Below are positions 1-13,893 of a stretch of 64,000 nt of DNA, one piece after another. A program made the translations under genes and the position numbers. This DNA is from Raphanus sativus (taxonomy: Eukaryota; Streptophyta; Magnoliopsida; Brassicales; Brassicaceae). Under the pieces are notes generated by a model. That model was not told the DNA's origin, searched no databases, and worked only from the letters and a program-made list of their open reading frames with translations. Location: contig NC_079514.1 in the NCBI RefSeq assembly GCF_000801105.2, positions 4,712,001 through 4,776,000 on the forward strand, in the 5' to 3' direction. How positions within the stretch are numbered: position 1 is the stretch's first letter; the number at the start of each line of letters is the position of its first letter.

Positions 1-66
1 CTTTTTTTTTGTCTGCCCTCCTTATAACCAATAGGCATAAATGAACTAACTTGTCTACTTCTGCAG

Positions 67-3000
67 TACGAAGTGTTAAAACAGTTCTGGATGCTCCAAC
101 GGGTTGTGGTATATCATCGCTGATAAAGCTTGATAAAATTCGGGTTCACTTTTCCAATATCTCAACACGTCAAAGGCTGACGTCTTGTGATGTTGTTCAA
201 GGTATGAATTTATTTAGCATAAGTCATATATATCAGTATGTGTGGGCGAGGTGAGGTAGATATTGTATTTCCATGTTTCGCCATTGTGCTTTATGTTGTT
301 ATTGTATGATAACTTTTTATAAATATGGATTGATCCGTTTGATTCTGTCATTCAGAAACATACTCGTGTAGGTTAAGATTGAAAAGCTTAACTGAAGACG
401 ACGCCATTATCACGCAACCCGGATCCTGTGAAGGCCATGATTTGTATGTACTTTCTTTCCCCTCTCCCAAATCTACTTCGGGTAACTTTCCATATATATA
501 TATATATATATATGTGGTGTCTGACAAAGTAGATGGAATTTCAACAGCTTTCCTGATAGTCATGGAGATGATCTGATTGTTGAAATACTTGAATCAAACG
601 GGAAGGAATTTGGGCGTGCGCTTGTCCAGCTACCTGATTTTTTTGAAGATTACGTGAGTCATTTTTGCTTACATTGTTTTCATTCGTTAGTACGTTTCAA
701 ATGCTTCTAATGAAGAATGCATACAGGCTGAGAAACTTCTCTGGTGGTCTGTCTTTCGTGAGCCAGAACATCAACTTGTGGGAAAACTCCAGCTCTGTAT
801 AAAGTATTCATCAAGTTCTGATGATAATAGCAATTTGAAGGTGTGTTAGCTACCTCTCTTATGTTTGCTATCTGTGATGATCTCTCTTTTTGTTTGCTTC
901 CTGTAAGTGGATTGGCATCTCTCTGTAGTAGACTGAGAGACATTCCAGCAGTCCATTTCCTTGAGCAACTTTTATCTTGTTGATAGTAACAACAACTACC
1001 TTGATAGTAACTAGATAATTTTAATCAGAAAAAAACATTTTAAAATAGTTCTTAATTTTATTACAAGATGGGAGCTTCATGGTTGTGTAAGAGCTTATGC
1101 ACGTAGATTCAGCTTCTCTCTATGTTTCATTAAATGAAACGTTCCTCAAATTTATTGAAAAATGTATCCTCTGTTTGAAGTATGTGTATTCATTCTCTGC
1201 AGATTATGCGTTTGAACATATATATATATATAAACCTCATTGTATAGTGCTCAGAAGATTCTTGGGGTTTTATTTGTTTGTTTCATCTTTTCCTGTAGTG
1301 TGCTTCTATTGCGGAAACAGTCGCATATGACCTAGTCCTGGAAGTGGCCTTGAAAATGCAGAAGTTTCAGCAAAGAAACTTGTTGTTAAATAGTCCATGG
1401 AAATGGCTTTTGGAAGAATTTTCCTCCTACTATGGGATTTCAGATGTCTACACCAAGCTCAGGTATATACCCTACTCACTTTCTATTTTAAAAAGAAAAA
1501 AAAATCATTTTGGGGATATGCTATAACTCGGTTTTCTCTATCTTGTTTTATTGTATTAAGATACTTGACCTATGTGATGGATGTCGCTACACCGACTTCA
1601 GACTGTCTCCATTTGGTGCATGACTTGCTAACACCTGTCATCATCATCATGAAAGGAAATGGCAAGGCTGCCTTGAGTCATCAAGAGGTAGATACTCGAT
1701 CCTATTATTTTTTTCCTTTGCCGTTTTCTAGTTTTGTGTGAATCTTGTCTCAAGTTAAGCCATGAATAGGATTCAACTTCAAAGTTACCTTATATACTTT
1801 GATCATATTTACGTGTTATTCACCATTGTATTCATAGTTGTGCATGCAATGATGAATGATAGAGTTGGACTTCACGTAGTTTCTCACATTGAAAATTCAA
1901 ACATCATAATACCTCACATCACCCAGGGTGTATGAATCTCCTTCTTTTTTTTTCCTTTCTAACAGAATCGGATTCTAAAGGAAATGAAGGACCAAATCGA
2001 GCAGATTCTGAAGCTGGTCTTCGAGAACTACAAATCTCTTGATGAGTCTTCCTTCTCTGGAATGAGTCATGATGACAGTTCTGCATCAGGAGTTCCAGCG
2101 CCAGCACTCGCTCCTGCTGTTAAAGTGTACATGCTTCTGCACGATACATTGTCTCCAGAGGATCAGAGTAATCTTTGTCATTACTTCCAGGTAATAAAGC
2201 ATACACCCTCTCAAATGAGTTACTTCACTCTTGGTTCATTTTTTCTCATCTATTTTGGCTGGCATCAATGCTTTTTATAGGTAGCAGCAAAGAAGAGATC
2301 TACAAGGCACATTGGTGAGACAGATGAGTTTGTTACAAACAACAATGATCCAAATTTTTGGGATCCTTCTTCAACGTCGGCTGCTTACCAGAAAATGAGT
2401 ATGGTCTGCAATAATGTAAAGAATGAGATTTATACTGATATTGAGATCCACAATCAAAATATACTTCCCAGGTTAGTATGCAAGTGAAAAAAAAATTATG
2501 CTCTGCTAAGCTAGTCTTCTGTTCAACTATTTCCAAAATAATTGATATGAAAGGGGTCTTGTAGCATGGTGTTGATTGCCCAATGTTTGTTATAATTATT
2601 TTATGCAGCTTTCTTGACCTTCCAAACCTGTCAGCATCCATATACAGCACTGATCTATGCAATAGACTTCAAAAGTTCCTTGTTGCATGTCCACCGTCTG
2701 GTCCTTCACCAGCAGTTTCAGAGCTTGTGATTGCAACTATAGACTTTCAACGTGATCTTTCCAGCTGGAACATCGGGTAGGCCATTTGATTTTTTTTTTT
2801 AAATTATTATTGTCAATTATTATTTTTAACTGGTATGATGTTTATTTTACAGTCCTATCCAAGCTGGTGTTAATGCAAAAGAACTCTTCCACCCATTGAT
2901 TATGATGTGGATTCAAGATAGACGTCTTTCTTTACTTGAATCATGCAAACTTGATAAGGTATACAATATGGCTTCTCTGTGTGGTTTTCTTCCATTCTAA

Positions 3001-4452
3001 ATCAAAACTGTGGAGAAGTAAAAAAATATTTTTTTTTGCTGGATTATGGCGCATCTTTGAGTAACTGACTACTTTTGTGTCCATTAAAAAACCTATCATT
3101 CAATCAGGTAAAACAGGGCGGAGTGGGGACAGAGCGTTCAGCAACCCCATTTGTAGATGAAATGTACACCAAGCTGAAAGAAACCATTCAAGACTATCAA
3201 GTTATCATTTCTAGATGGCCAGAATATATCTCCGTTCTGGAGAGTGTAAGTTTATAGCGGTTCCTTGCTGTGAAAAGTCTTCCCTGTTTTGTATTCCAAT
3301 TTGCATGTTATAAGCTAAGCTAACAAACATAGATTGTTGTTTCTTTATAGGCCATTGCTGATGTTGACAAAGCAATTGTGGAAGCTTTGGAGAAGCAGTA
3401 TGCAGGTGTCTTATCACCTCTAAAAGAAAACTTGGCTCTAAAAACGCTGAGCTTCCTAACCAAAAGATCTGCATATGTAGTCCCAAATGAGGTGAGCATA
3501 ATTAATTAATGTTCCCTAAACGTCATGATAAAGGAAGATTTTTTTTTTCTTTTTGCTGAAAAGTTTCTTTTTATATATCTGCTGGTGCATGCAGCTGGGG
3601 ATTCTACTAAACTCTATGAAGAGAATGGTTGATGTTCTACGGCCTGATATAGAGGCTCAATTTAGAGCATGGTCTTCGTGCATTCCTGATGGTGAGAACG
3701 CAGCTCTTTGCGATCGTCTCTCTGAGGTGACGGTGTTGCTCAGAGCCAGGTTTCGAAGTTACCTTGAAGCTGTAGTCGAAAAACTCGTAGAAAATGTGAG
3801 TTCCATGTTTTTTTTTTTTTGCAATCTTGTTGAATCCCATTTAGTAAAATGTCTATGTTGTAATCGGCTATTCTTTTTTTTTCTTCAGAGCAAGCTACAA
3901 AAGGAGACAACGTTGAAGAAGATTCTTCAGGAGTGTAAAAAAAGTGTTGGAGAAGAAGACATGGGAATAAAAATGCAAACCCTGAAGGAGCAGCTCACCA
4001 ACACGGTGAATCATCTACATTCCGTTTGTGGGGGACGGATGTATTCATCGCATTGTCCAGAGGATACTGGGACCGTATGGGAGAGGTAACTAGTTTCAAT
4101 AGTGTCTCCTGAGTTTTTTTTTGTGTGTGTGTGTTGGGGAGAGCTGATCTCTTCTTCTCTTGCCCCTATTGACAGATTGTTCTAAGCTTTTTGGAGAAGA
4201 GGAAAAAGAACAGATACACGGGTTCTAGAGTTGCTGTCACTGTAAGGCCGGCCCCTATACTTTTGATTGCATTGACCAAAAGACTTTTACCTCATCTTTA
4301 CGTAAATTGGTGCATATTTGCAGATGTTAGACGATGCATTTGCAGCAGAGATGCAAAAGCTACTAGGAGATTCGTTGAGAGAGCAGGACCTGCAGCCTCC
4401 GAGATCGATTATGGAGATTCGCTCCATTCTTTGCAGGGACACTACAAGTTAA
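67..4452 (+). CDS. C2/MUN-like (Munc13-related) plant protein, 5' truncated
   Basis: This is the 3' part of a many-exon gene that runs in from the left edge. The first visible exon starts after the acceptor at 66, and the stop is TAA at 4450-4452. Spliced pieces read continuously. An early beta-rich stretch around LIVEILESNGKEFGRALVQL looks like a C2 lipid- or Ca-binding domain. It is followed by a long helical region with MHD1-like (ELFHPLIMMWIQDRRLSLL) and MHD2-like (MLDDAFAAEMQKLLG) segments, and ends near PPRSIMEIRSILCRD. That order suggests a Munc13/BAIAP3-type tethering or priming protein. I recognise it as the At4g24610 type, whose function is poorly described. All splice borders I checked are GT-AG and I saw no break. 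The domain reading is inference; the gene call is firm. The N-terminal exons lie outside the window. Confidence 0.85.
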
Positions 4453-4903
4453 TGAAGGCAAGTCTTTCGACTACAAAATATCAAACGGCTAAAAAATTGC
4501 TTAAGATTCCTTAGCTGGAAACTGTAATGGATCATATCTCATTTGCTTGCTACATTCCTTTTAGCAGTAGCATGTCAATATGTTACAAGACTGTTGAAGT
4601 TCAAATACAAAAGCTCTCTTTACTAAAATTGACTAAATTCATGGAGAATAAAGTCTGATTTTAATCTCTGGCAAACAATTTAAACAACACCAAACAATGT
4701 GGTGATATGAAGAAGATTGAGATCAAACTAATCTTTTAACATTGCATGTTGACGATAACATCACAGATTCACATAGAAAGAGGCAACAAATGGAATATGT
4801 ACAGATAAATCAGAATGATGATATAAAACATTTGCTGAGTTGAGAAAGTTGTAACTTATGAGCAACATGCGAGTGAGACGTGTGTTCCCAATTCAGGTTT
4901 TTT
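4453..4903. other. Convergent 3' ends, no gene seen
   Basis: This stretch lies between two tail-to-tail genes and is AT-rich. It probably holds both 3' UTRs. I found no coding remnant. Confidence 0.6.
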
Positions 4904-6118
4904 TCAGACAAGCTTTGATATGGCCTTGCAAGACACCCAGAAGGCTTTGGATGCAATACTCAGGATCATCGGGTTTTGATATATCCTGTTAGCCAAAAGA
5001 ATTAAAATTAGATTGGTGAGAACTACTTAGAAGCACTCATAAATACAAACTAATGATTAAGATGTGCTAGAAGAGAGGGTAATGTATGTACCCAATGGCA
5101 GTAGCACTCCAGGATGCAACGTTGTAAATAACTTTACTTCCTTCCCATGCTTTACGAAGCTTCCCCTTTCGCTTCTTCACTGAAAACATCGTGCTAAGTG
5201 CTACATTGCATTTTTCATAAGCAAACTCTCTTAGTACCTAATAAAAGGAAGCGCACACACTCCCTAGCATCTTTAGCAAGATGTTCATAGGCTACGTTCT
5301 CTATAACACATCCCTAGGCTACTTTCTTTGTTTCTAACTGTTGTGACACACGTAAGTTCAAGATATACCTTTCTGAAGCTGATCAGGTGATATATCCTAC
5401 ACAAAGAACCAACACTCAGAGATCAAAAGTTGATGAGACATGGAAACAAGAACAGGGCATTGATGTACGTACCTTAGTCTGGTTAAGGGAAGACAAATAA
5501 GTAGCCATGAAACAAGCGATACCGTCAGCAATATCTTCTTCCCTAACAAGAACATAATCATCTTCCGTTTGACCCTCAACCCCCCATACATCATCTTCAC
5601 TAACTACGTCCCAAGAGCTACCATCTTCTGCCAAAATTCAACAAGTTAGTTATCTCTACACGTAAGTACCAAAAACAAAAAAAAAAAACTGTAACGAAGT
5701 TCATCCAATACCAGGAAGATCATGGAGAAGAGAGACTTGAGCTAACTCAATCTTTTCCCGAAAGTCATGACCTTCGACTCTAGATCTGATGAGATCATAC
5801 AACTGCACATGTATCATGGATCAATCAAGTCCCAAGCTTTTTTTTTTTTTTTTTTAAATTCTAACTGTTAATCAATTAAAAGGAGCATACTTTATCGGCT
5901 TCAGGATCGGAAGAAGAAGAAAACTCTTCTTCTTCTTCCCTCTCAGGTGAGTCGATGTTATTATCCTCTTGGGAGCTATCGGGAGCAGTATCGGTGAGAT
6001 TGAGCAGCTCGAGAGCTCTCTGGCAATCCTCGAGCAGATTCTGCAACGTCTTACGCTTGACACGGATGCTATCTAACTCGACTGAATCAGGAGTCGAGCT
6101 GGAGACCTCGATTTCCAT
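4904..6118 (-). CDS. Acidic plant-specific protein of unknown function (At4g24590 type)
   Basis: Start ATG is at 6118 and stop TGA at 4904-4906. I assemble six exons on the minus strand: about 6118-5891, 5803-5711, 5631-5474, 5397-5369, 5180-5093 and 4989-4904. They give roughly 220 residues. The N-terminal part is very acidic, with a Glu run near residues 62-68, and contains a predicted helix around KRKTLQNLLEDCQRALELL. The middle holds an acidic WDVVSEDDVW segment followed by a hydrophobic helix. The C-terminal part is basic, then hydrophobic (FWVSCKAISKLV). No catalytic motif is visible. I place it as the At4g24590 orthologue from position and partial memory of the sequence. It is head-to-head with REN1, sharing about 1.75 kb of upstream DNA. 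Confidence 0.7.
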
Positions 6119-7871
6119 GGAATTGATTGATTTTGATTGTTCTTCGTCGTCGTCTCCACCCTTCTCTCTTATTTGTTGTGCGACCTACCTATTTGTTTAA
6201 TTTTAGCAGGAAAAAAGAAAAAGCAAAAGTTGGAAAAGGATAAAGACAACAAGCAAACTCCTACATTACATTAAGTTGTCAGAATAATAGAATCTTCTTA
6301 TTGAATCTTTGTTTAGATAACACACATTGCTTACGCAATTTAATACTATAATGTACGGTTTTTAATATTTGAGTCAATTTACTGAAGGCATTCATGCAAT
6401 CGATTTAAACCAGCTGCAAAACCATACCTTGTTTCCTTAATCAATCCTATAATTATACCATACATCGAAACAAAATAGCCAATTGCAAGATTGATACTAA
6501 TATTTTATTTTATTTATTCCTAACTGAAAATTGGATATGGTTTACAAGCCGAAATCAGATTAAAATACCGGTTTCATTGGGAGCTAAACCGGCTGACCGG
6601 CGAGAAAACTGATCCAAATCTCCAACGCCTGGACCAAACCAGCTGGCCGGAGTGTTATTTTTTTTTTTTTATGACTTGTGAGCTACGAATAGGCAGGCCT
6701 GTGTGGCCCCTTTGTTTTTGAAGCCCAATGGTATTCTCCCTTTTTTTGTCAAGCTCCAAAGAGTGATTTTGTTGATCATAAAAACTGGGGCCCAACTGCG
6801 TAGCCATTCTATATAGAGAAGGAGATCAGGAGATGACCCTGACCTACTCTTAACATTACGGCTTAGCCGGTGAAATCTTCAGGTTCATGCAATTTATGGT
6901 TAGCAAACTTTGTGGTGTACCTTCCCTAGTACCAAAAGGGCCATTCGGGGCATAAAATGTTTGCTGGCTCGGACATCCAACAAACAAAGATTATAAATGC
7001 ATGAAATAATATATTGAAACACCCATCAAACAAATAAAAAAAAATCGACGAATGAATGGAGTCTCCATGCATGCACCAGCATTATTCAAAATGATAAGTT
7101 GTTTTATATGAATGGGCCACGTAGCTTTTATCGAAGAGATGCAAGATAGCTGTATAAATTAAAAATAGTCAAATGTGTCACCATTAACACAAAGTAAAAA
7201 AGAGAGAGTGGTGGATGATCGTGGTTGGCACGATAGACCAATGCAAGGGTGTATTAAGGTTGTCATTTCTATTCCTCTTTTTTCTGATTACAATATCAAA
7301 TAATTATCATCCCTAACTTACTTAATAAAATGTAGTAATTGATTAAGACTAGCTTGAGACATTTGATATTAGCTAGCTATATAAAAAAAACAAAGCGTTA
7401 GCAAAAACTATAGATTAGAGAGTAATTATAAGAGTGGACATGTGTATTTTTATGAGAGAAATAATGGTTGGAGAAGAGAAGAGGTCAAAAGATAGAAGAA
7501 TGGAGAAATGTTTTTTCCCTCCAAGAAGGGAGGGGGGGATGATGATGACGTGTACAACTACCGAATGATGAATGAAACAAAAGACTTCCTCTGTTTACGC
7601 CCAACATTTTCGCTTCACCTCTTCTCTCTCAAAACACCGTTGAACACATCAAATCCAAACCCCTCTCTCTCTCTCTCTCTCCACCCTAATTTTTTTTTAA
7701 CAATTATTATTATCATCTTTCATTCTCCAGATCAAAAAATCAAGGTTTTGTTTATTGAATTCATGCTTCTTATGATCTGAGATCTCTTATTATCATCATC
7801 TTTATTCTTCTCCTTTTTTTCCCTTGGACTTAGAGTTAATGGCGTGAAAACTCAGCGTTACATCAAAACAT
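6119..7871. other. Divergent promoter region between the At4g24590-type gene and REN1
   Basis: The two genes are transcribed away from each other from this spacer. The REN1-proximal end (about 7508-7871) is CT-rich with a short CT microsatellite near 7661-7681 and probably forms the REN1 5' UTR. The rest is AT-rich and I saw no gene remnant or clear transposon. Confidence 0.5.
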
Positions 7872-10800
7872 ATGGCTAATAGAAACGGAGATTCTTCTTC
7901 TTCACAGCCTCCTCAGGTCCAGACACAACAGCAGCAGCAGAATAATGCTCATGAACAAGACCAAGAGCATCATGTGCGTCACTCTCTTCTTCGGTTTTTT
8001 TTTTTCCCGATCTATACTTGTGTGTTTTATCTTGCGATCATAGCGTGACACCTGTAGTTTTCCTCCTGCACAGTCTGGAAACGCGGACCCTCGTTCCCGT
8101 GGTGGCAACACGGTAACTACTTTCTTACATTTATTTGAGCATTCATATCATAAAATCATTACATTTAGCCTTTTGCGAGGTGGATTGAAATATAGACTTT
8201 TTCATTGTTAGACACGATGATGTAAAAGGCAAACGAAAAGAAACAATCGTTACTGTTACTAGTATTATATTGTTTATGTTTGATATCTCGGTGATTTTCT
8301 TAATGTTAGACTGGGCTTTACTTTTTGTAGGTATTCAAGAGTGGACCGCTGTATATATCCTCAAAAGGTTTGTTTACTTCTTCCGATGAGATTCTTAGTT
8401 CATATATGTATATATATAGCCTTTCCTTCTATGAGGAGAGTTGGTCTAATATAGAAGGTGCAGCATTTCTAGTCTCGGCTGGGGATAATTTTTACTAGTA
8501 AACTAGTTATAAGGACATATAAATCATGTGAAGATGAAGGCTCTGCTCACTGTGGCGGCTATATCACCTCCTTACTTTCAAACCTATTACCTATGCTACT
8601 TCGATTGTTTACAAAAGCAGGAGTTTAGGAGTTTTCTTGAGGGCTAAGCTAATTATACTGCAAATTTTGTATTTATTTGGTTCATAAGTTTCATAAGGTT
8701 TACTTAACACAGGGCTTGGGTGGACATCTTGGAAGAAAAGATGGTTTATCTTGACGCGTACTTCACTGGTTTTCTTTCGAAGTGACCCGGTAAGCTTTCA
8801 TGTTCTGATGATCAAGGGTTCTGCCAAATGTTACTACATTAACTTGACTCACACGGAAATTAGAATAGAGCTCAAAGGTGAGTAGGTACAGCGGATGTGT
8901 ATCTCAGTATATTTCTGTTTTTTTTTTCTTACAGAGCGCAGTCCAACAGAGAGGAGGTGAGGTCAATTTAACCCTTGGGGGAATTGATCTCAACAGTTCA
9001 GGCAGGTTAGCTTTATTGTTTTTGAATCATTCCTTGTTTTCTTATGGTAATCTTTAACTCATGTATTATGTATGGTTCCATGTTACTAACATCATATAAC
9101 TTCGGACTTTGTTTCTTTTAGCGTGGTTGTTAAGGCAGATAAAAAGCTCTTGACTGTTCTCTTCCCTGATGGTCGTGATGGACGTGCCTTCACACTCAAG
9201 GTTCCTTCAAAACTCTTCTTCCCACTTTTCTTGCTATTGCATCCATCTCATTTTTGATATTATATTTTTTTTGCAGGCTGACACAATGGAGGATCTACAC
9301 GAGTGGAAAGCTGCTCTAGAACACGCTTTGACACAGGCACCTAGTGCTTCTCATGTTATGGGTCAAAATGGTATCTTCAGGAATGATCAATCAGATGCCC
9401 CTGCCGGTGTTGATGAACACAGTATGTTTGTCAAATTTTCCAAATGTTTTAGTCTTTAAGATGATCTGTTTTTGGTGCTGGAGAGTGTCAAAGAGTAATG
9501 AAAGGCTCACAAGAATATATATGAGCATAGTTTGAGATAAACAGTGACATCCAAATTCCAAACATTAGTTTCTCTTAGATACATTTTTCTTATTTCTGCA
9601 GGAGATGAGGCACCAGCAAGACCAACCGTACTTGGAAGACCAGTTTTACTTGCTCTAGAAGATGTTGATGGAACTCCATCTTTCTTGGAAAAGGCACTTA
9701 GATTTGTTGAAGATCATGGTATTAGTTTCAGTCTTTTATCTTGCTTTACTCCTTTTATCTTTTAGTCATATTTACCAGTAAAGGAAATACTTTTATCTTT
9801 GCAGGAGTCAATACAGAAGGAATCTTGAGACAAGCTGCTGATGTTGATGATGTTGAACACCGGATTCGTGAATATGAGCAAGGTTTGAGTTTCTGCATTG
9901 TCTGCATTGTGAACTAATACTAATATGTAGTCACTTGGTTCAGGTAAAAATGAGTTCGCTCCAACAGAGGATGCTCATGTTATTGCTGATTGTCTTAAGG
10001 TACCTACCACTTGTCACTACAATGCTGAGTTATAGTCTTTGATGGCTCTTAAATAATCTCTAATTGTATATACAATTTTGCAGTATTTTCTCAGAGAGTT
10101 GCCTTCCTCTCCTGTCCCTGCATCTTGTTGCAACGCCCTTCTGGAAGCTTGCCGTAAGTTTTATCATTGAGACATCTTGAAATCCTTCCCAGTTATCTAA
10201 CAAGTAACATCATCAGGTACTATCCGTGGCAGTAGAGTCAATGCTATGCGTGAAGCAATCTGTGAATCCTTCCCTGAACCAAACCGACGCCTATTACAAA
10301 GGTACTCTCTCATCTATTTTCACTCTTAATTAGCTTAAGAAGGTTTAGAGATGAAACCTTGTTTATGTGAAAAACCACCTGTGACTGAATCTTATAAACC
10401 GCCAGTCTAAACCATTTCTGTTTTTGATTTGTGTTTGTTTGTTTTTTCCTCTTGCAAGAATCCTGATGATGATGCAGCTTGTGGCCGCTAACAAAAATGT
10501 CAACCGGATGAACACGAATGCTGTTGCAGCTTGTATGGCACCTTTACTACTTCGACCTCTTCTGGCTGGGGACTGTAATATTGAAAATGATTTTGATGTG
10601 GGCGGTGATGGCTCTATGCAACTTCTGCAAGCAGCTGCTGCAGCCAATCATGCTCAGGCTATAGTGATCACATTGTTAGAAGAGTATGACAGCATTTTTG
10701 GAGTAAGCTTTTAATTTACTGCATAGTGAACAACCTTGGAGGCAGTGTTCTTTATATTCAGACACTGACTCCTAGATACATATATGGTCAATGTCTGCCA

Positions 10801-13192
10801 GGAAGGTTCCTTGTCAGCTGGCTTGTACTCTGACTCAGAAGAGAGTGGTAGTGAAACGGAGGAGGGAACAGATGATGGAGACTATGATGATGATGAAGAC
10901 TATGATGGCACACAAGGATCTGGTGACTACACAGATGAGGAAGAGGATCTTGAAAATGAATCTGAGGGATCATACAGTGGGAGTGAAGCCTCAGATCCTG
11001 ATGACCACCATAAAGCACAGTCCTCTATTCAGGTTCAATAACTAATCAAGTTTCCTTGGTCCTCACTCTCCATCTTTACTTGGCGATTGTTATAGCAAAG
11101 AATATTAGACATTTTATATCTTTGTTCATGTTGCAGATAACTGAAATTACAAGCTCTGAATCCACCCCAAAAGGAAGTATGGAGGGCCAAGTTCCTAAGA
11201 AGCTTTTATCCAGCTCTAAACGGTCTTCACTACCGCGGCATGATGGTGACGCAAGAAAGGATAGTGCAGAGGTAAAGGCTGTGTTAGAGGTCTCAAAAAC
11301 TGAGGATAAGAAGTCATCAACATTAGCAAATGCACCAGCAGGAGGAAGTAAAAGACTCTGGGGCCGTGCCCATGTATGTTTCTTTTGCTTCTTCCTATAT
11401 AACCAACCCCCAAGTGCCCCCACACGTTTTTAGTAACACTTTGGTTTTTTTTTTAATGTTGCCTTAGGGGAGGAAGAACCTCTCTATGGAATCTATTAAT
11501 TTCACATTGGAGGTGGAGGAGGACGAGTAAGTAACACCATCTCTACAAATGACTTAACATCTTTGTTTAGATCAATACTCAAAAGGAGAGCTTGTTAGAA
11601 ACTTTTAACTTGTTTGGAACTAAAGTAGATTATGTAAAACAAGGTTGTCTACTACGTCTACATAGATACTTCACTCTGACAATGTTTATATATTCTGCAG
11701 TGCTGATATTGAAAGACTTGAATCAACCAAAGAAGAGCTACAAAACAGAATCACAGAGGAAGTCAGGATAAGTCCATTTGAGTTTTTAATGGTGATTGAC
11801 TTTGAACGAGTATGTGAACTGTAACAACCTTCATTTTTTTTTTTCTGGAACAGGTTAAAAACAACGCAGTACTACAAGCTAGTTTGGAACGACGGAAGAA
11901 AGCCTTGCATGTGAGGCGCCAAGCTCTAGAGAAAGATGTAAGCTCAAGACAAAACCATATATATGAAGTTTGTTGTTATTGAGTGTGATTTACAAGTTGT
12001 TTGAGTTACATGAATGTTCTTTTTACCTTCTTCCTTTCAGGTGGAAAGACTACAAGAACAGTTACAGCAAGAGAGAGACAGGAAGTTAGCTCTGGAATCA
12101 GGCCTGAACATGTCCAAAGAGAATCAAACTATTCCAGAAACAATAGATGAAAAGGTTGCTCTTCTTTGTTTTGTCTAGCAGCTTGTTGATTCTTTCTTGG
12201 TTTTTGAAGTTACATATCTAACTTGAAATACATGTTTTTGTATGACAGTTGAAGAAAGATCTGCAAGAGGTAGCTCAGGCTGAGGATGATATAGCCAACT
12301 TGGAAGACAAGGTTGATGATCTTGAGAATAGACTTGGTCAACAAGACGTTAAAGGCTCTGGTTCACCGAATGGTGGCCGCAGAGAATCTCGGACAAGTCC
12401 AGAGCACAATGCAAAGATGTAAAGATTATTCATCAATCTTTGCTTTAAATCATTATCAAAGCTTATTAATAGTCTTTTTTTTTCCAACTCTGTCACACAG
12501 GAAGGAGAAGCAAAAGGATACAGAAGAAGCCTCTGGTAATGTTTCAGAAAGGTCAATGCTCAAGGTAACAACACAGTTACAGTGTCCTGCAAGTCTGTTT
12601 TCATCTTCCACTATGCACTACAGAGACACATAACGTTTTGCAGGATGGGCAAGGGTCTGACGCAAGAGAGAATGAGATAGAGAATATACAAGATCCACGG
12701 AGCAAAAGCTCACAACAAAGCTCAAAGCTTGCGGGAATGTCTAAGAGGTCTGGTGGCACAAGGGGAGAGGTAAGCCAACAACACAAACACACTTCATCAC
12801 ATTATATAACCAAATGTCCAAAACTAGGAGCTGAGTATACAAAACAAACCCAACAGGGAAACACAACAACAACGATTTCTGCACTTTCCAAATTGACAAT
12901 GCGGCTCAACTTCCTCAAGGAGAGACGGAGTCAGATAGCTAACGAGCTCTCGAACATAGACAAAGGCAAAGGCTCAGGGCAACCTAGTCCATCTTCGACG
13001 CAAAGCCAAAATGTGCAGGAAACTGAAAGAGAAACAGAGTTGAAGTCGAACCAGGATTCAGACGACAGCAAACTCCAAAGCCCGCATGTTCTTGACAGAG
13101 GAAGATCCGACAACGGAGGGGACAGAAGCAGAGGAGGAGGAGGATCTGAAGGAAACCAACCCAGCACTACACCTAGGACCTTGTCCAGATGA
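7872..13192 (+). CDS. REN1: REN1-type Rho/ROP GTPase-activating protein with PH domain
   Basis: The start ATG is at 7872 and the stop TGA at 13190-13192, with many GT-AG introns between. The N terminus is Gln-rich, followed by a PH domain beginning at SGPLYISSKGLGWTSWKKRW and running to WKAALEHAL. A RhoGAP domain follows, with the arginine-finger motif GILRQAADVD and the conserved NAVAACMAPLLLRPLL segment. After an extremely acidic linker (about 10800-11030) come coiled-coil exons (for example KKALHVRRQALEKDVERLQEQ) and a Ser-rich tail ending TTPRTLSR. In Arabidopsis, REN1 (At4g24580) switches off ROP1 at the pollen-tube tip. Domain order and position fit REN1 rather than its PHGAP paralogues. 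I saw no frameshift. The 3' UTR occupies roughly 13193-13500. Confidence 0.9.
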
Positions 13193-13507
13193 TGATCTCT
13201 TTATTAACCCCAATTTCCCCATATGTACAGCCACCTTTTAACTCCAGCTCCATTTTTTACATGCTTATTCATTCACTTCTATTGCTTCAAAGACCAAATA
13301 AACTACACTTTTCGTTCGTGTGTTCTTGATTGTGCGTTGGATCTTTTATTGGTAGTGCCATTGACATCAGTATAGAAACAAAAAAAAAGTTGAATTGTAT
13401 ATTTGTATGTAAACAACAATGCTTGAACAAAAATTAAATAATCATTCGTATCAATGCTATTCTTCTTAGTAGTCATCATCATCATCTTAAAGAATAAAAG
13501 AATTGAT

Positions 13508-13735
13508 CAAAATCACTAAGCAGCTTATTGACTTGCTCCAACGTAACAAAGATCACACCAGTGAAAGGTCCTTGCCTACAAACCGTAGGAACAAAACACT
13601 TCTCCAGAGCCATTGGTCCTTCAGCTCTAACTGTCTTCACCGCACAATCTCACGCCCTCTGTACGGAGCCTCCACACCACCACGCGCATCCACCTTCATA
13701 TTCATCACTCTTGTATGTTGTGTTGTAAGAGCAGC
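13508..13735 (-). pseudogene. DIC2: Relic of mitochondrial dicarboxylate carrier DIC2 (C-terminal end)
   Basis: Read on the minus strand, this stretch shows pieces of a mitochondrial carrier C terminus: RVMNMKV, then after disrupted sequence DCAVKTVRAEGPMAL, then FVPTVCRQGPF and FVTLEQVNKLLSDF. These match the end of DIC2 (At4g24570), which in Arabidopsis lies between REN1 and UBP16, exactly as here. The frame is broken between the RVMNMKV piece and the DCAVKTV piece, and the family stop codon is replaced. No other DIC2 part was found nearby, so most of the gene is deleted. Identity rests on recognised peptide pieces plus position. Confidence 0.8.
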
Positions 13736-13893
13736 TGTTGTATGTTGACGAATGCTTTTACTAGTCTGCTCCAATCAGACTAGTATGTGTGAGACTAAGA
13801 GAGCCCATTGTTTGCTTTATGGGCTTACGAGCAGGGTTTTTTGGGCTTTGCTTATTCTGAAAAGGTTTTCACGACAAAAAGAAAAAAAGAATA

